Both the position numbers and the translations under genes were made by a program. The notes beneath the pieces are model-generated. The model was not told where the DNA came from. It saw only the letters and a list, made by a program, of their open reading frames with translations, and made no database searches. From the IMG/VR virus record IMGVR_UViG_3300046499_000443, positions 1 through 20,790 of that record: a stretch of 20,790 nucleotides of DNA; one strand, given 5' to 3'. Below, one piece after another: positions 7,731-14,411 of the stretch; position 1 is the first letter of the stretch, and each line of letters begins with the position of its first letter. The stretch is from a virus.

Positions 7731-7766
7731 GGCCCAAGGCCGGGACGGCAATCCCGACCAAGGGCC
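7731..7766 (+). terminator. Two-tier hairpin after the HTH gene
   Basis: Nested stems GGCCC/GGGCC (7731-7735/7762-7766) and CGGGA/TCCCG (7741-7745/7752-7756) with 5-nt internal loops on both sides and a 6-nt apical loop. There is no T-tract. It may be an I-shaped terminator or attenuator between the regulator and the downstream genes. Confidence 0.45.
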
Positions 7767-7808
7767 TGACCGAACACCTACCTGACTACACCAGGAGGAG
7801 ATCCGGCT

Positions 7809-8258
7809 ATGGCCGATCTTTCCATGCCCACGCCCACGGGCAGCACCGACCCGTCCGTCGAGGTCCTCGCCCTCCGAGCCCTGCTCGAAACGGTCCTCGA
7901 AGCGATCACCATCCCCAGCGGCGCCCTCGACCATGACCAGCGGATCCTCGACCGCGCCTTGTGGGTGCGGGCCACCGTTAAGGGTGCCCTCGCCGAAGAC
8001 CCGGCAGACCTCGGCTGGAACGTCGACTTCCTCCGCAGCAAGCTGGCCGCCGAGCAGGCCAAGGCCGACGAGCGCACCAAGACCAGGTGCGGCCGCTGCC
8101 ACAAGCCGTTCGACCCGGCCGACGCCCGGTTCGACGGCCACGCCCGCCACGGAGACACGCCCTGGTGCCGCCAGTGCATCGACAACTGCCACGAAGGCGG
8201 CACGGAGCACGTCTGCTTCATCTGCGAGCCGCAGCGCTACGGCGGTGAGGCCCAGTGA
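7809..8258 (+). CDS. Hypothetical cysteine-rich zinc-binding protein
   Basis: A 149-residue protein starting at ATG 7809 behind AGGAGGAG (7793-7800). The N-terminal 90 residues are helical. The C-terminal third carries seven cysteines: CGRC (94-97), C120-x2-C123, C127 and CFIC (136-139), with several histidines, a treble-clef or double zinc-knuckle pattern. It is probably nucleic-acid or protein binding. The stop overlaps the next GTG (GTGA 8255-8258), tying it to the membrane protein that follows and so to the transfer-like cluster. Confidence 0.75.
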   Translation: MADLSMPTPTGSTDPSVEVLALRALLETVLEAITIPSGALDHDQRILDRALWVRATVKGALAEDPADLGWNVDFLRSKLAAEQAKADERTKTRCGRCHKPFDPADARFDGHARHGDTPWCRQCIDNCHEGGTEHVCFICEPQRYGGEAQ

Positions 8259-9373
8259 GTACCCGCCGCCTCAGCAAGGGCCAGGCCGCCGTCCTCGGCA
8301 TCGCAGCCGTGGTCATGCTCGGCGTCGGAGGCTTCGGCGCCTGGGGCACCTACAGCAACATGCAGGCCCAGTTCCACCGCGGCGCCACCGCCGCCGGCGT
8401 CGTCGCCGCCGGCGAAGGCCTCGCGCTCCTCTTGGCGCTCACCATGCTCGGCGTCACCATGCTCGGACAGTCCGCACCCGCTGTAGTGCGCATCGGCTTG
8501 TGGCTCGCCCCGGCTGGCGCCTGCCTCACCGGTCTGTCCATCGCAACCGGTACCGCCGAAGCCGTCGTCTACGGCATCACCCCGCTCGCCATGAGCGGCG
8601 CCGCCGAAGGGCTCGGCCTCATCGCCCGCCGCATCGTCGTCTACCGCACCGGCGTGGACGCCGAGGTGATGCGCCACAACGCCGACGCAGCCCGGCAGCT
8701 CGCCTTCCACCGGGCGGTCGCCGACGGCCACCCGGACGAGCGGAAGCGCAAACGCGCCGTCCGCCGGTACTGGCGCCTGGCCCGGCACGTGGGGGTCGGC
8801 GACGCCGAGCTCGGCGCCGGCCTGGTCGAGGTCCAGCGCACCCGCGTCCGCGAGGGAGCTGATGCGGCCCTCGCATCCATGTACGGCGCCCCGGCCCCAG
8901 CCGCCGAGGCCGCGCCAGCCGAACGCCCCCGGACCGCGTCCGCGACCGAGGTCCTGCGCGAGCGGTTCGCCGCGATGGACCCCGCGGACGCCATCCAGAT
9001 CGCACACGATGCGCGACCTGATGCGGGCCCCGTCGAACTGGCGACGCTGCTGGGCACCTACGGCATGGCCGTGGACCCCGTGGCCGTCGCCCTGGTCCTC
9101 GGACGGCGTGCCCCGGAGTACGAGGTACATCGACCTGATGCGCCTGATGCACCCCAGGTCAGCGAGCTGGAGCCGCTGAACGTCGAGGGCGTCGTCATCG
9201 AAGCCGCATCCATCCTCGGCCCCGACGCATCCGCCCGCGAGATCGCCGAGCACGTCGCCCGGCACCGGCGCCTGGTCGTCACCGAGCCGTACATCCGCAC
9301 CGCCCTCTCCCGGGCCGCGAAGAAGCCCCAGCCCGACACCCCGGCCAAGCCGATGGAAGGTGGATACGCATGA
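8255..9373 (+). CDS. Spd-like polytopic membrane protein of the transfer module
   Basis: A 372-residue protein with about four transmembrane segments at the N-terminus (about 11-32, 44-70, 77-97, 102-122), followed by a long cytoplasmic part. That part includes a basic region (DERKRKRAVRRYWRLARH), an Ala/Pro linker (about 210-230) and a C-terminal HTH-like segment (about 308-350). This layout, next to two small membrane proteins and an FtsK/TraB-like translocase, matches the Spd (plasmid spread) proteins of Streptomyces conjugative plasmids. Those help DNA pass through septal cross-walls of recipient mycelium. The assignment is by architecture and context, not clear sequence identity. The HTH-like tail is unusual and might contact DNA. 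Confidence 0.6.
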   Translation: MSTRRLSKGQAAVLGIAAVVMLGVGGFGAWGTYSNMQAQFHRGATAAGVVAAGEGLALLLALTMLGVTMLGQSAPAVVRIGLWLAPAGACLTGLSIATGTAEAVVYGITPLAMSGAAEGLGLIARRIVVYRTGVDAEVMRHNADAARQLAFHRAVADGHPDERKRKRAVRRYWRLARHVGVGDAELGAGLVEVQRTRVREGADAALASMYGAPAPAAEAAPAERPRTASATEVLRERFAAMDPADAIQIAHDARPDAGPVELATLLGTYGMAVDPVAVALVLGRRAPEYEVHRPDAPDAPQVSELEPLNVEGVVIEAASILGPDASAREIAEHVARHRRLVVTEPYIRTALSRAAKKPQPDTPAKPMEGGYA

Positions 9374-9558
9374 TGCGCATCGCGTTCGGAGTGCTCCTCG
9401 CGCTCCTCGTCGCCGTCCCGCCGCTCTTCGGCCTCGCCGTGACCGTCGGCACCGCGGTCGCCTCGCAGCCCCCGGTCCTGGCCTTCGCCGTCGGCATCAT
9501 CACCTGGCCGCGCATCGCCCGCCGCCTCCGCAAGTGGTGGAAGGGGGTGACGAAGTGA
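9370..9558 (+). CDS. Small Spd-like membrane protein
   Basis: A 62-residue, two-segment hydrophobic protein (about 4-25 and 33-46) with a basic C-terminus (RIARRLRKWWKG). ATG 9370 overlaps the preceding stop; a second ATG at 9373 is possible. Its stop overlaps the GTG of the next gene. Tiny membrane proteins in such tightly overlapping sets are typical of Streptomyces plasmid spd operons, so a role in intramycelial spread is inferred from context only. Confidence 0.6.
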   Translation: MMRIAFGVLLALLVAVPPLFGLAVTVGTAVASQPPVLAFAVGIITWPRIARRLRKWWKGVTK

Positions 9559-9881
9559 CGACCGATCCGCTCGCCAAGGCAGCGCAGGACGCCGTCGCCG
9601 CCGCCGACAACACGGAGCTGGTGCGGACGATCGCCGCGGTCCTCGCCGCCCAGCAGATCGCCCAGCAGCCCGCCGCCCAGCAGCCCGCGCCCAGGCCGGA
9701 GTTCGACGCCCGGAAGTGGTTGACCATCGGGGGCCTCGTCGTCGCCGGCGGAGGCGTCGCCTGCTTCCTGGCCCTGGCCGCCGCCATCCTCGCGGTTGGC
9801 GTCGCCATCGGAGGCACCTGCGCCACCGCCTGCCTGCTCATCCTGCGCTCCATGTGGCGCGACTCCGCCAAGGGCCGCTGA
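9555..9881 (+). CDS. Spd-like membrane protein with Gln/Pro/Ala repeats
   Basis: A 108-residue protein beginning at GTG 9555, overlapping the previous stop by GTGA; the longer in-frame extension would lie inside the upstream gene. An amphipathic N-terminus (1-32) leads into a low-complexity AAQQ-IAQQPAAQQPAP tract (31-46), then two adjacent transmembrane segments (about 56-77 and 79-98) rich in Gly and Ala, and a short basic tail. It resembles the SpdB-type small transfer membrane proteins in size and topology. It is the last gene of the 7809-9881 overlapping set, which ends in a hairpin at 9891-9930. Confidence 0.6.
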   Translation: MTTDPLAKAAQDAVAAADNTELVRTIAAVLAAQQIAQQPAAQQPAPRPEFDARKWLTIGGLVVAGGGVACFLALAAAILAVGVAIGGTCATACLLILRSMWRDSAKGR

Positions 9882-9890
9882 CCCTTCCGT

Positions 9891-9930
9891 CCCCCGTCAA
9901 CCCCGGTCATCACGACCGTGGTTGCGGGGG
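9891..9930 (+). terminator. Hairpin between the Spd-like genes and next cluster
   Basis: A 10-bp stem with one mismatch (9899-9908/9914-9923, loop ATCAC) is extended by an outer CCCCC/GGGGG pairing (9891-9895/9926-9930). There is no T-tract. It sits 9 nt after the preceding stop and ahead of a GGAGGAACCC ribosome-binding site. Confidence 0.45.
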
Positions 9931-9973
9931 CGCGGTGGGGCCGGACAGCCCAGCCCACGACCAGGAGGAACCC

Positions 9974-10183
9974 GTGAACCGAGAGCAGCACCTGAAGCAG
10001 GCGCTCGACGCGCTCACCCAGGCGGAGAAGCTCGCCGGATGGGCCGAGAACGCGGCCCGGGGCGACGGCCCGCACAAGGCCGCCCCCTACGCCGCGGCCG
10101 GCACCCTGTGGGACTCCATCGCCCGCACCCACCTGCGCATCGCCCAGGCCACGCCCGCCGACAACACCGACCCGGAGGCCTGA
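9974..10183 (+). CDS. Hypothetical small soluble protein
   Basis: A 69-residue, largely helical protein. GTG 9974 is chosen for the AGGAGGAACCC just upstream (9963-9973); the same leader ending recurs before the genes at 4802 and 5769. The sequence (NREQHLKQALDALTQAEKLAGWAEN...YAAAGTLWDSIARTHLRIAQ) resembles small proteins seen in Streptomyces plasmids and integrative elements with no assigned function. One base separates its stop from the next ATG. Confidence 0.68.
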   Translation: MNREQHLKQALDALTQAEKLAGWAENAARGDGPHKAAPYAAAGTLWDSIARTHLRIAQATPADNTDPEA

Positions 10184-10184
10184 C

Positions 10185-10358
10185 ATGGCCAGCGACTTCA
10201 TCGAGACCAAGACCGCCGAGGCACTCGCCGCCAACGCGGCCGGAGACGCGCAGGGCCTGGCCCACGCGCTCATCGAGGCCATCCACGAGAACGACGCCCC
10301 GTTCGAGCAGACCATCGCCGACATGACCGACGCCGTCCGCCAGCAGAACGGGAGCTGA
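10185..10358 (+). CDS. Hypothetical 57-residue protein
   Basis: A short acidic helical protein starting at ATG 10185, one base after the preceding stop and two bases before the next ATG. GGAGG at 10174-10178, inside the end of the upstream gene, gives a well-placed ribosome-binding site. The sequence starts MASDFIETKTAEALAANAAG. It has no recognised domain. Its tight spacing within the set and GC-rich third positions support it as real. Confidence 0.6.
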   Translation: MASDFIETKTAEALAANAAGDAQGLAHALIEAIHENDAPFEQTIADMTDAVRQQNGS

Positions 10359-10360
10359 CC

Positions 10361-10696
10361 ATGCCCGCCTCGTACACCGGCCGCGAGAAGCGCCGCAAAG
10401 CCTGGCTCGTCCTCAAGGCCGGCAAGCAGTCCCTCGCCGGGGACCGCAACGCCGACACCATCGACGAAGGCATCAAGCGCGAGGTCGAGCGCATCGACGA
10501 GCGTGCCGAGGAGCGCGGGAAGGCCGAGGTGGCCGAGCTGGAACGCCGACTCAGCCAGGCCCGCCGGGACGCCGCCGGCGCCCGGGTCACCATGCGCACC
10601 AGCAGCGGCAAGGACCGCGCGGACGCCCGCCAGAAGATGAACGAGCACGAGCAGGCTGGCCGCCGCATCGAACGCGAGCTCCGCCGCTACCGCTAG
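10361..10696 (+). CDS. Hypothetical coiled-coil protein
   Basis: A 111-residue, very basic and charged protein. Residues 37-110 have the heptad-like pattern of a long coiled coil (EVERIDERAEERGKAEVAEL, then ARQKMNEHEQAGRRIERELRR). ATG 10361 lies two bases after the upstream stop. It might bind DNA or act as an adaptor for the translocase encoded next, but there is no family evidence. It is followed by a strong hairpin at 10703-10745. Confidence 0.68.
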   Translation: MPASYTGREKRRKAWLVLKAGKQSLAGDRNADTIDEGIKREVERIDERAEERGKAEVAELERRLSQARRDAAGARVTMRTSSGKDRADARQKMNEHEQAGRRIERELRRYR

Positions 10697-10702
10697 CACC
10701 GC

Positions 10703-10745
10703 CCCGGGGACGGCGTCCCACCGCCAAGCAGTCGCCGTCCCCGGG
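10703..10745 (+). terminator. 13-bp perfect hairpin ahead of the translocase gene
   Basis: The inverted repeat CCCGGGGACGGCG / CGCCGTCCCCGGG (10703-10715/10733-10745) with a 17-nt loop lies 6 nt after the preceding stop and 36 nt before the translocase ATG. It is very stable and lacks a T-tract. It could terminate, attenuate, or protect mRNA ends. Confidence 0.55.
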
Positions 10746-10781
10746 CCCCGGACCGCCCATCGAGCAACCGGAGAGACCAGC

Positions 10782-12881
10782 ATGACCGACAGCCTGATCA
10801 AGCCGCTACAGGACGCCCCCGAGGACACCCAGGACGCTGCCGCGCGGCAGACCGTCCTCGACATCATCCAGAGCGCCGAGCCGCATCCCGTCGACCGCCC
10901 CGAGCCCGCCGCCGACGGCACCTGGATCGCCGAACGGCAGGCCTACCTCGCCGACGCCCCGCCCGTCGTCCCCACCTTCCTGCGTAACGCCGCCGAGTTC
11001 GTCAACGCCGCTCGCTGGACCGCTTCGTACTACGGGCACGTCACCGCCTTCCACACCATCCGCCTGCCCGTCTACGTCCTGCGCCTGCTCACCCGCGCGC
11101 CCCGCGGCCTCGCCCGCATGGTCCTGCGCTGGGGAAAGTGGGTCGCCGACACCGAGGCCCGCCCCGTCGAGGCCAAGGCCGCCGCGTCTGCGGACATCGA
11201 GGCCTGGCTCACCCTGTCCCGCGAGCACTCCCGCCGGGTCCGGCCGCGCCGCACCGCCTCTCTGGCGGTCGCCACGACCACCGGCATCACCACACTGGTC
11301 GGCTGCTTCCTGGCACCCGGCTGGACGCTCACCGCGACGCTCACCGCGGCCACCCTGGTCGGCCTCAACGGCAAGAAGAGCGACGGCAAGCCGCTGGTCA
11401 CCCGCTACGTCGCGACCAACATCCTGCGCCGTCTCGACTCCACCGAGGTCATCGACGCGCTCGCCGCCATCGGCATCGAGGGCAAGAAGGGCAAGCGGGG
11501 TGTCGAGTTCGCCGCCGAGGTCATGCGCGACGGGCCCGGATGGCGCGCCGAGGTCGACCTGCCGCCCGGCGTCGAGGCCACCGCCGTACTGGAGAAGCGG
11601 GCCGCGCTCGCCGCCGCCATGCGCCGCCCCATCAGCACCGTGTGGCCGTCCGTCGACCGCACCGCCCACCCCGGGCGCCTCGTGCTGTGGGTCGCCCAGC
11701 GTGACCCCGCGAAGTCCGGCCGCAAGCTGTGGCCCCTCATGAAGCAGGGCACCGCCGACGTGTACGAGCCGCTCCCCTACGGCTTCGACCCGCGCGGCAA
11801 CCTCATCGAGATCACCCTCATGTACTCGAACCTGCTGGTAGGCGGCATCCCCGGCTCCGGCAAGACCTCGTGCGCGCTCGCCATCGTCCTCGGCGTCGCC
11901 CTCGACCCCACCGCCGAACTGTGGATCTACGAACTCAAGGGCTCCGGCGACCTCGACTCGGTCAAGCCCGTCTGCCACCGCTACGTGTCCGGCGACGAGG
12001 ACGAGGACCTGGAGGCCGCCCTCGCAGGCATGCGCTCCGGCATCGCCGAGTACCAGCGGCGCGCCAAGTTCATCAAGTCCCTGCCCGCCTCCGAGGTCCC
12101 CGACGGCCGCCGTGTCACCCGGGCGCTCGCCGAGAAGTACCCCGAGCAGCAGCTCGGCCCGCGCGTCATCGTCATCGACGAGATCCAGGAGCTGTTCACC
12201 CACCCCGAGTACAAGGACGAGGCCGGCGCCCTCTCCACCCGCCTGATCAAGAAGGGCCGCGCTTACGGCCTCATCCTCATCCTGCTCACCCAGAACCCCG
12301 ACGCCCCGTCCCTGCCGTCGTCCGTATCCAGCTCGGTCGGCACCCGGCTGTGCCTGGCCGTCATGGACTGGCGCGCCAACAACAACGTGCTCGGCACCGG
12401 CGCTTACGACCGCGGCCTCCGGGCCACCGACATCAGCATCGACGAGCAGGGCACCGGCATCCTCGCCCGCGGCCGCGAAGGCATCACCGTCCGCGCCGCG
12501 TTCATCAAGCAGACCGAGGCCGAGGACATCGGCAAGCGCGCCCTGGCGCTGCGCACCGCGGCCGGCACCCTCACCGGGCAGGCCGTCGGCGCCCAGGTCG
12601 AGGAGCAGGACGTCGAGACGATCCTCGACCACCTGCGCGCCATCTGGCCGGACGGAGTCGAGACGGTCCACTCCCACCGGCTCGTCGAGGCCCTCGCCGC
12701 GTACCGGGCCGACCTGTACCGGCCGTGGCTCGACATGGACGCCGCCGGGGCCTCCACCGCGCTGAGTGCCGCCCTGAAGCCGTTCAAGGTGTCCACCCGA
12801 CAGCTCACGATCCGGGAGTGCTGCGGCGGCGCGAAGGGCCTTCGGTACGCCGATCTGCCCGTCGCCGAAGACGCCGAGTAG
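10782..12881 (+). CDS. FtsK/SpoIIIE-family DNA translocase, TraB-like
   Basis: A 699-residue ATP-driven double-stranded DNA pump. An N-terminal cytoplasmic region (1-157) with basic clusters is followed by two adjacent membrane segments (about 159-177 and 181-195) and the RecA-like motor. Walker A is GIPGSGKT (355-362), Walker B is VIVIDE (462-467), and LLTQNPDAPSLPSSV precedes the sensor region. The last ~90 residues look like a winged-helix module (ETILDHLRAIWPDG...KGLRYADL), in the position of the DNA-recognising gamma domain of FtsK and TraB. In Streptomyces plasmids and integrative elements, one such protein moves dsDNA into a neighbouring hypha. Spd-like genes upstream and an excisionase-like gene downstream support that role. 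FtsK-like proteins also occur in some actinophages with unknown function. ATG 10782 follows GGAGAG. Confidence 0.88.
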   Translation: MTDSLIKPLQDAPEDTQDAAARQTVLDIIQSAEPHPVDRPEPAADGTWIAERQAYLADAPPVVPTFLRNAAEFVNAARWTASYYGHVTAFHTIRLPVYVLRLLTRAPRGLARMVLRWGKWVADTEARPVEAKAAASADIEAWLTLSREHSRRVRPRRTASLAVATTTGITTLVGCFLAPGWTLTATLTAATLVGLNGKKSDGKPLVTRYVATNILRRLDSTEVIDALAAIGIEGKKGKRGVEFAAEVMRDGPGWRAEVDLPPGVEATAVLEKRAALAAAMRRPISTVWPSVDRTAHPGRLVLWVAQRDPAKSGRKLWPLMKQGTADVYEPLPYGFDPRGNLIEITLMYSNLLVGGIPGSGKTSCALAIVLGVALDPTAELWIYELKGSGDLDSVKPVCHRYVSGDEDEDLEAALAGMRSGIAEYQRRAKFIKSLPASEVPDGRRVTRALAEKYPEQQLGPRVIVIDEIQELFTHPEYKDEAGALSTRLIKKGRAYGLILILLTQNPDAPSLPSSVSSSVGTRLCLAVMDWRANNNVLGTGAYDRGLRATDISIDEQGTGILARGREGITVRAAFIKQTEAEDIGKRALALRTAAGTLTGQAVGAQVEEQDVETILDHLRAIWPDGVETVHSHRLVEALAAYRADLYRPWLDMDAAGASTALSAALKPFKVSTRQLTIRECCGGAKGLRYADLPVAEDAE

Positions 12882-12887
12882 GGCTCT

Positions 12888-12980
12888 CGAACCGGTTTCG
12901 GATCAAGGCTGCGGTTTCACCTTGATCCGAAACCGGTTTCGCCTCCGATATCGGTCCCGAGCTGGGAAGTTTCGAGTTTC
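12888..12980. repeat. Inverted-repeat array with CGAAACCGGTTTCG palindrome; candidate transfer, att or operator site
   Basis: A perfect 19-bp inverted repeat (12890-12908/12920-12938, 11-nt spacer) begins 8 nt after the translocase stop. The right arm contains the 14-bp palindrome CGAAACCGGTTTCG (12928-12941), and the left arm carries the same with one base missing. GTTTC occurs five times on this strand (12895, 12914, 12936, 12969, 12976) plus one reverse copy (12929). It could fold as a hairpin terminator, but the nested palindromes and extra half-sites point to a protein-binding locus. Confidence 0.75.
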
Positions 12981-13067
12981 GGGGCCTGCCGCCAGAGAGC
13001 CGGATCGCCCCGGAACCGGCCTCCGAGACAACGCCCGTCGGCGACACCGCTGCCGCATCATGGAGGC

Positions 13068-13268
13068 ATGGAGTCGCAGATCATCCGCCCCGGCTACCTG
13101 ACCGCCCACCAGACGGCACGCGTCCTCCGTGTCGGCCTCCCCGCCGTCCGGAAGCTGGTCCAGCGCGGCCAGCTCACCCACGCTGGCGGCAGCACCGGTC
13201 AGCCGCTGTACGCGGTCGAGGAGGTCAAAGCCCTCGCACTGAAACGCCGGACACGCAAGGCCGCTTGA
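13068..13268 (+). CDS. Excisionase-like MerR-type HTH protein
   Basis: A 66-residue protein with the winged-HTH pattern of excisionase-family proteins: YLTAHQTARVLRVGLPAVRKLVQRGQL (residues 10-36), then a short wing and LYAVEEVKAL (47-56). Such proteins bend DNA at attachment sites or regulate transcription. ATG 13068 is preceded by GGAGG (13062-13066) with only one base between them, too close for normal use, so a leaderless transcript or an unusual start is possible. It lies 130 bases after the inverted-repeat array, a plausible binding site. No integrase is seen in the window. Confidence 0.78.
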   Translation: MESQIIRPGYLTAHQTARVLRVGLPAVRKLVQRGQLTHAGGSTGQPLYAVEEVKALALKRRTRKAA

Positions 13269-13338
13269 CCTGCGATCAACGGCCTGTCACGCTTTCCGCG
13301 TACAGCTGTGCCCACACACCGGCACCACAGACACCCGA

Positions 13339-13363
13339 GGCCCCGCCCACCAGCGGGGCCTTT
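13339..13363 (+). terminator. Intrinsic terminator
   Basis: An 8-bp GC stem, GGCCCCGC/GCGGGGCC (13339-13346/13353-13360), with a 6-nt loop, followed directly by TTT(G)T. It ends the transfer-like module after the excisionase-like gene. Confidence 0.75.
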
Positions 13364-13381
13364 GTCGTACCCGGAGGCGCC

Positions 13382-13591
13382 ATGCCCGCCGACACTCAGG
13401 CGCCCCGGAGCGCCGCCGAGGCTGCCCACCTGCTCGCCAAGCAGGGCAAGCACGTCCACCTGATCTCCGACGGGGAGCCGAGCTGCCTCAAGGGCTGCTG
13501 CTACCCCAGTCCGGTCCCGCTCCCCGCCGCAGTGCTGGAGCGGGCCAGGCTGGCCCGTATCTCCATGAGCTTCCAGATCCACCGGCTCTGA
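13382..13591 (+). CDS. Hypothetical small protein
   Basis: A 69-residue protein starting at ATG 13382 with CGGAGG (13372-13377) as ribosome-binding site; the longer upstream frame would run through the terminator at 13339 and is rejected. It has a helical N-terminus, then HVHLISDGEPSCLKGCCYPSP with three cysteines (35-40 region) and a helical end. It has no recognised family. Confidence 0.62.
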   Translation: MPADTQAPRSAAEAAHLLAKQGKHVHLISDGEPSCLKGCCYPSPVPLPAAVLERARLARISMSFQIHRL

Positions 13592-13605
13592 CCAGCCCCA
13601 GACTC

Positions 13606-13646
13606 ACGGCGGCGCCCCGGCGACCTGAACCCCGGGCCGCCGCCGT
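13606..13646 (+). terminator. GC-rich hairpin
   Basis: A 9-bp stem ACGGCGGCG/CGCCGCCGT (13606-13614/13638-13646), with further partial CCCCGG pairing inside, lies between two small genes. There is no T-tract. Confidence 0.45.
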
Positions 13647-13672
13647 GCAAGACGCTCACCCCGGAGGAAGCC

Positions 13673-13936
13673 ATGCCACTGCCCACCATCGGCCGGATCG
13701 TCCTCTACAAGCTCACCGAGAACGACGCCCGCCGCATCCAGCAGCAGCGCAGCCACGACGGCACCACGGCCAACATGGCCGGGGCCGGTCATGTTCGGCC
13801 GGCCGTCGTCGTCTCCGCCTTCGGCGACGAGGCGCTGAACCTCCAGGTGCTGCTCGACGGACCCGACAGCTACTGGGCCACCTCCCGACACGAGGGCGAC
13901 GAGCCCGGCACATGGGCGTGGCCCCCCAGGGCGTAG
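13673..13936 (+). CDS. Hypothetical conserved phage protein
   Basis: An 87-residue protein starting at ATG 13673 with GGAGGAAG upstream. It begins PLPTIGRIVLYKL and ends GTWAWPPRA, with VRPAVVVSAFGDEALNLQVLLDG in between. This resembles a small beta-rich family common in actinophages and their hosts (typically PTIGRIVHY... to ...GTWHWP), of unknown function. The link is from remembered pattern, not a search. Confidence 0.68.
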   Translation: MPLPTIGRIVLYKLTENDARRIQQQRSHDGTTANMAGAGHVRPAVVVSAFGDEALNLQVLLDGPDSYWATSRHEGDEPGTWAWPPRA

Positions 13937-14031
13937 ACCACCTACGGGTCACAGGACGGCCATACGGCCACCACGACGCCCCCCAACGGCGCATGATGCC
14001 CACTCAGCCGTCAAGCGTCCTTGGGGGGACC

Positions 14032-14394
14032 ATGCACATCCGAAGAGCCGCCGCCGCAGCCCTACTCACCCTCGCGCTCGGCGCCACCGGCTGCAGCGGC
14101 CAGGCCGACGACGCGAAGCCCAGCGAGCCCACCACGGCCGCCGCCAGCCCCACACCGACCGTCGACGAAGCCGCAGCCCGCCAGGCATGCGTGGACGCAG
14201 TCGCCGGCATCGCGGCGGACGCCAACGGGGAAGTACCGTCCGAGCCCGTCCCCGACGAATGCGCCTCGCTCAGCCAGTCCGACTACCTCAAGGCGTACAT
14301 GGACGGCATCGAGCAGTCCAACCAGGAAGGCCGCGACGCCCTCCAGGACCTGATCGACGAGGCGTCACGCTCCGCCGAGGCGGCACAGCCGTAG
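14032..14394 (+). CDS. Secreted lipoprotein
   Basis: A 120-residue protein with a lipoprotein signal peptide: basic MHIRR, hydrophobic 6-17, lipobox ATG-C with the lipidated cysteine at C21. The mature part begins with a Ser/Thr/Pro/Ala-rich linker (22-44), then a small helical domain with two cysteines (C53, C77) that could form a disulfide. ATG 14032 has GGGGGGAC just upstream; extensions further 5' would lose the signal peptide. It would sit on the outer face of the cytoplasmic membrane. Phage lipoproteins of this type in other systems block superinfection, but nothing specific confirms that here. Confidence 0.78.
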   Translation: MHIRRAAAAALLTLALGATGCSGQADDAKPSEPTTAAASPTPTVDEAAARQACVDAVAGIAADANGEVPSEPVPDECASLSQSDYLKAYMDGIEQSNQEGRDALQDLIDEASRSAEAAQP

Positions 14395-14411
14395 CCCGGG
14401 AGGTGGCGCCC

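Noticed and set aside
9661-9690. CAGCAG/CCCGCC repetitive stretch as a DNA repeat
   Set aside because: It is explained by the Gln/Pro/Ala coding repeat within the membrane protein gene at 9555.
10806-12677. Long open reading frame on the minus strand opposite the translocase gene (similar ones at 1401-2975, 6960-8210, 17478-18998, 18713-20002)
   Set aside because: High GC content leaves few stop codons on the opposite strand. The translations are low-complexity, lack motifs and ribosome-binding sites, and lie opposite well-supported genes.
13265-13293. TTGACC at 13265-13270 as a promoter for the small gene at 13382
   Set aside because: No acceptable -10 element at 16-19 bases, and a terminator lies between it and the gene.
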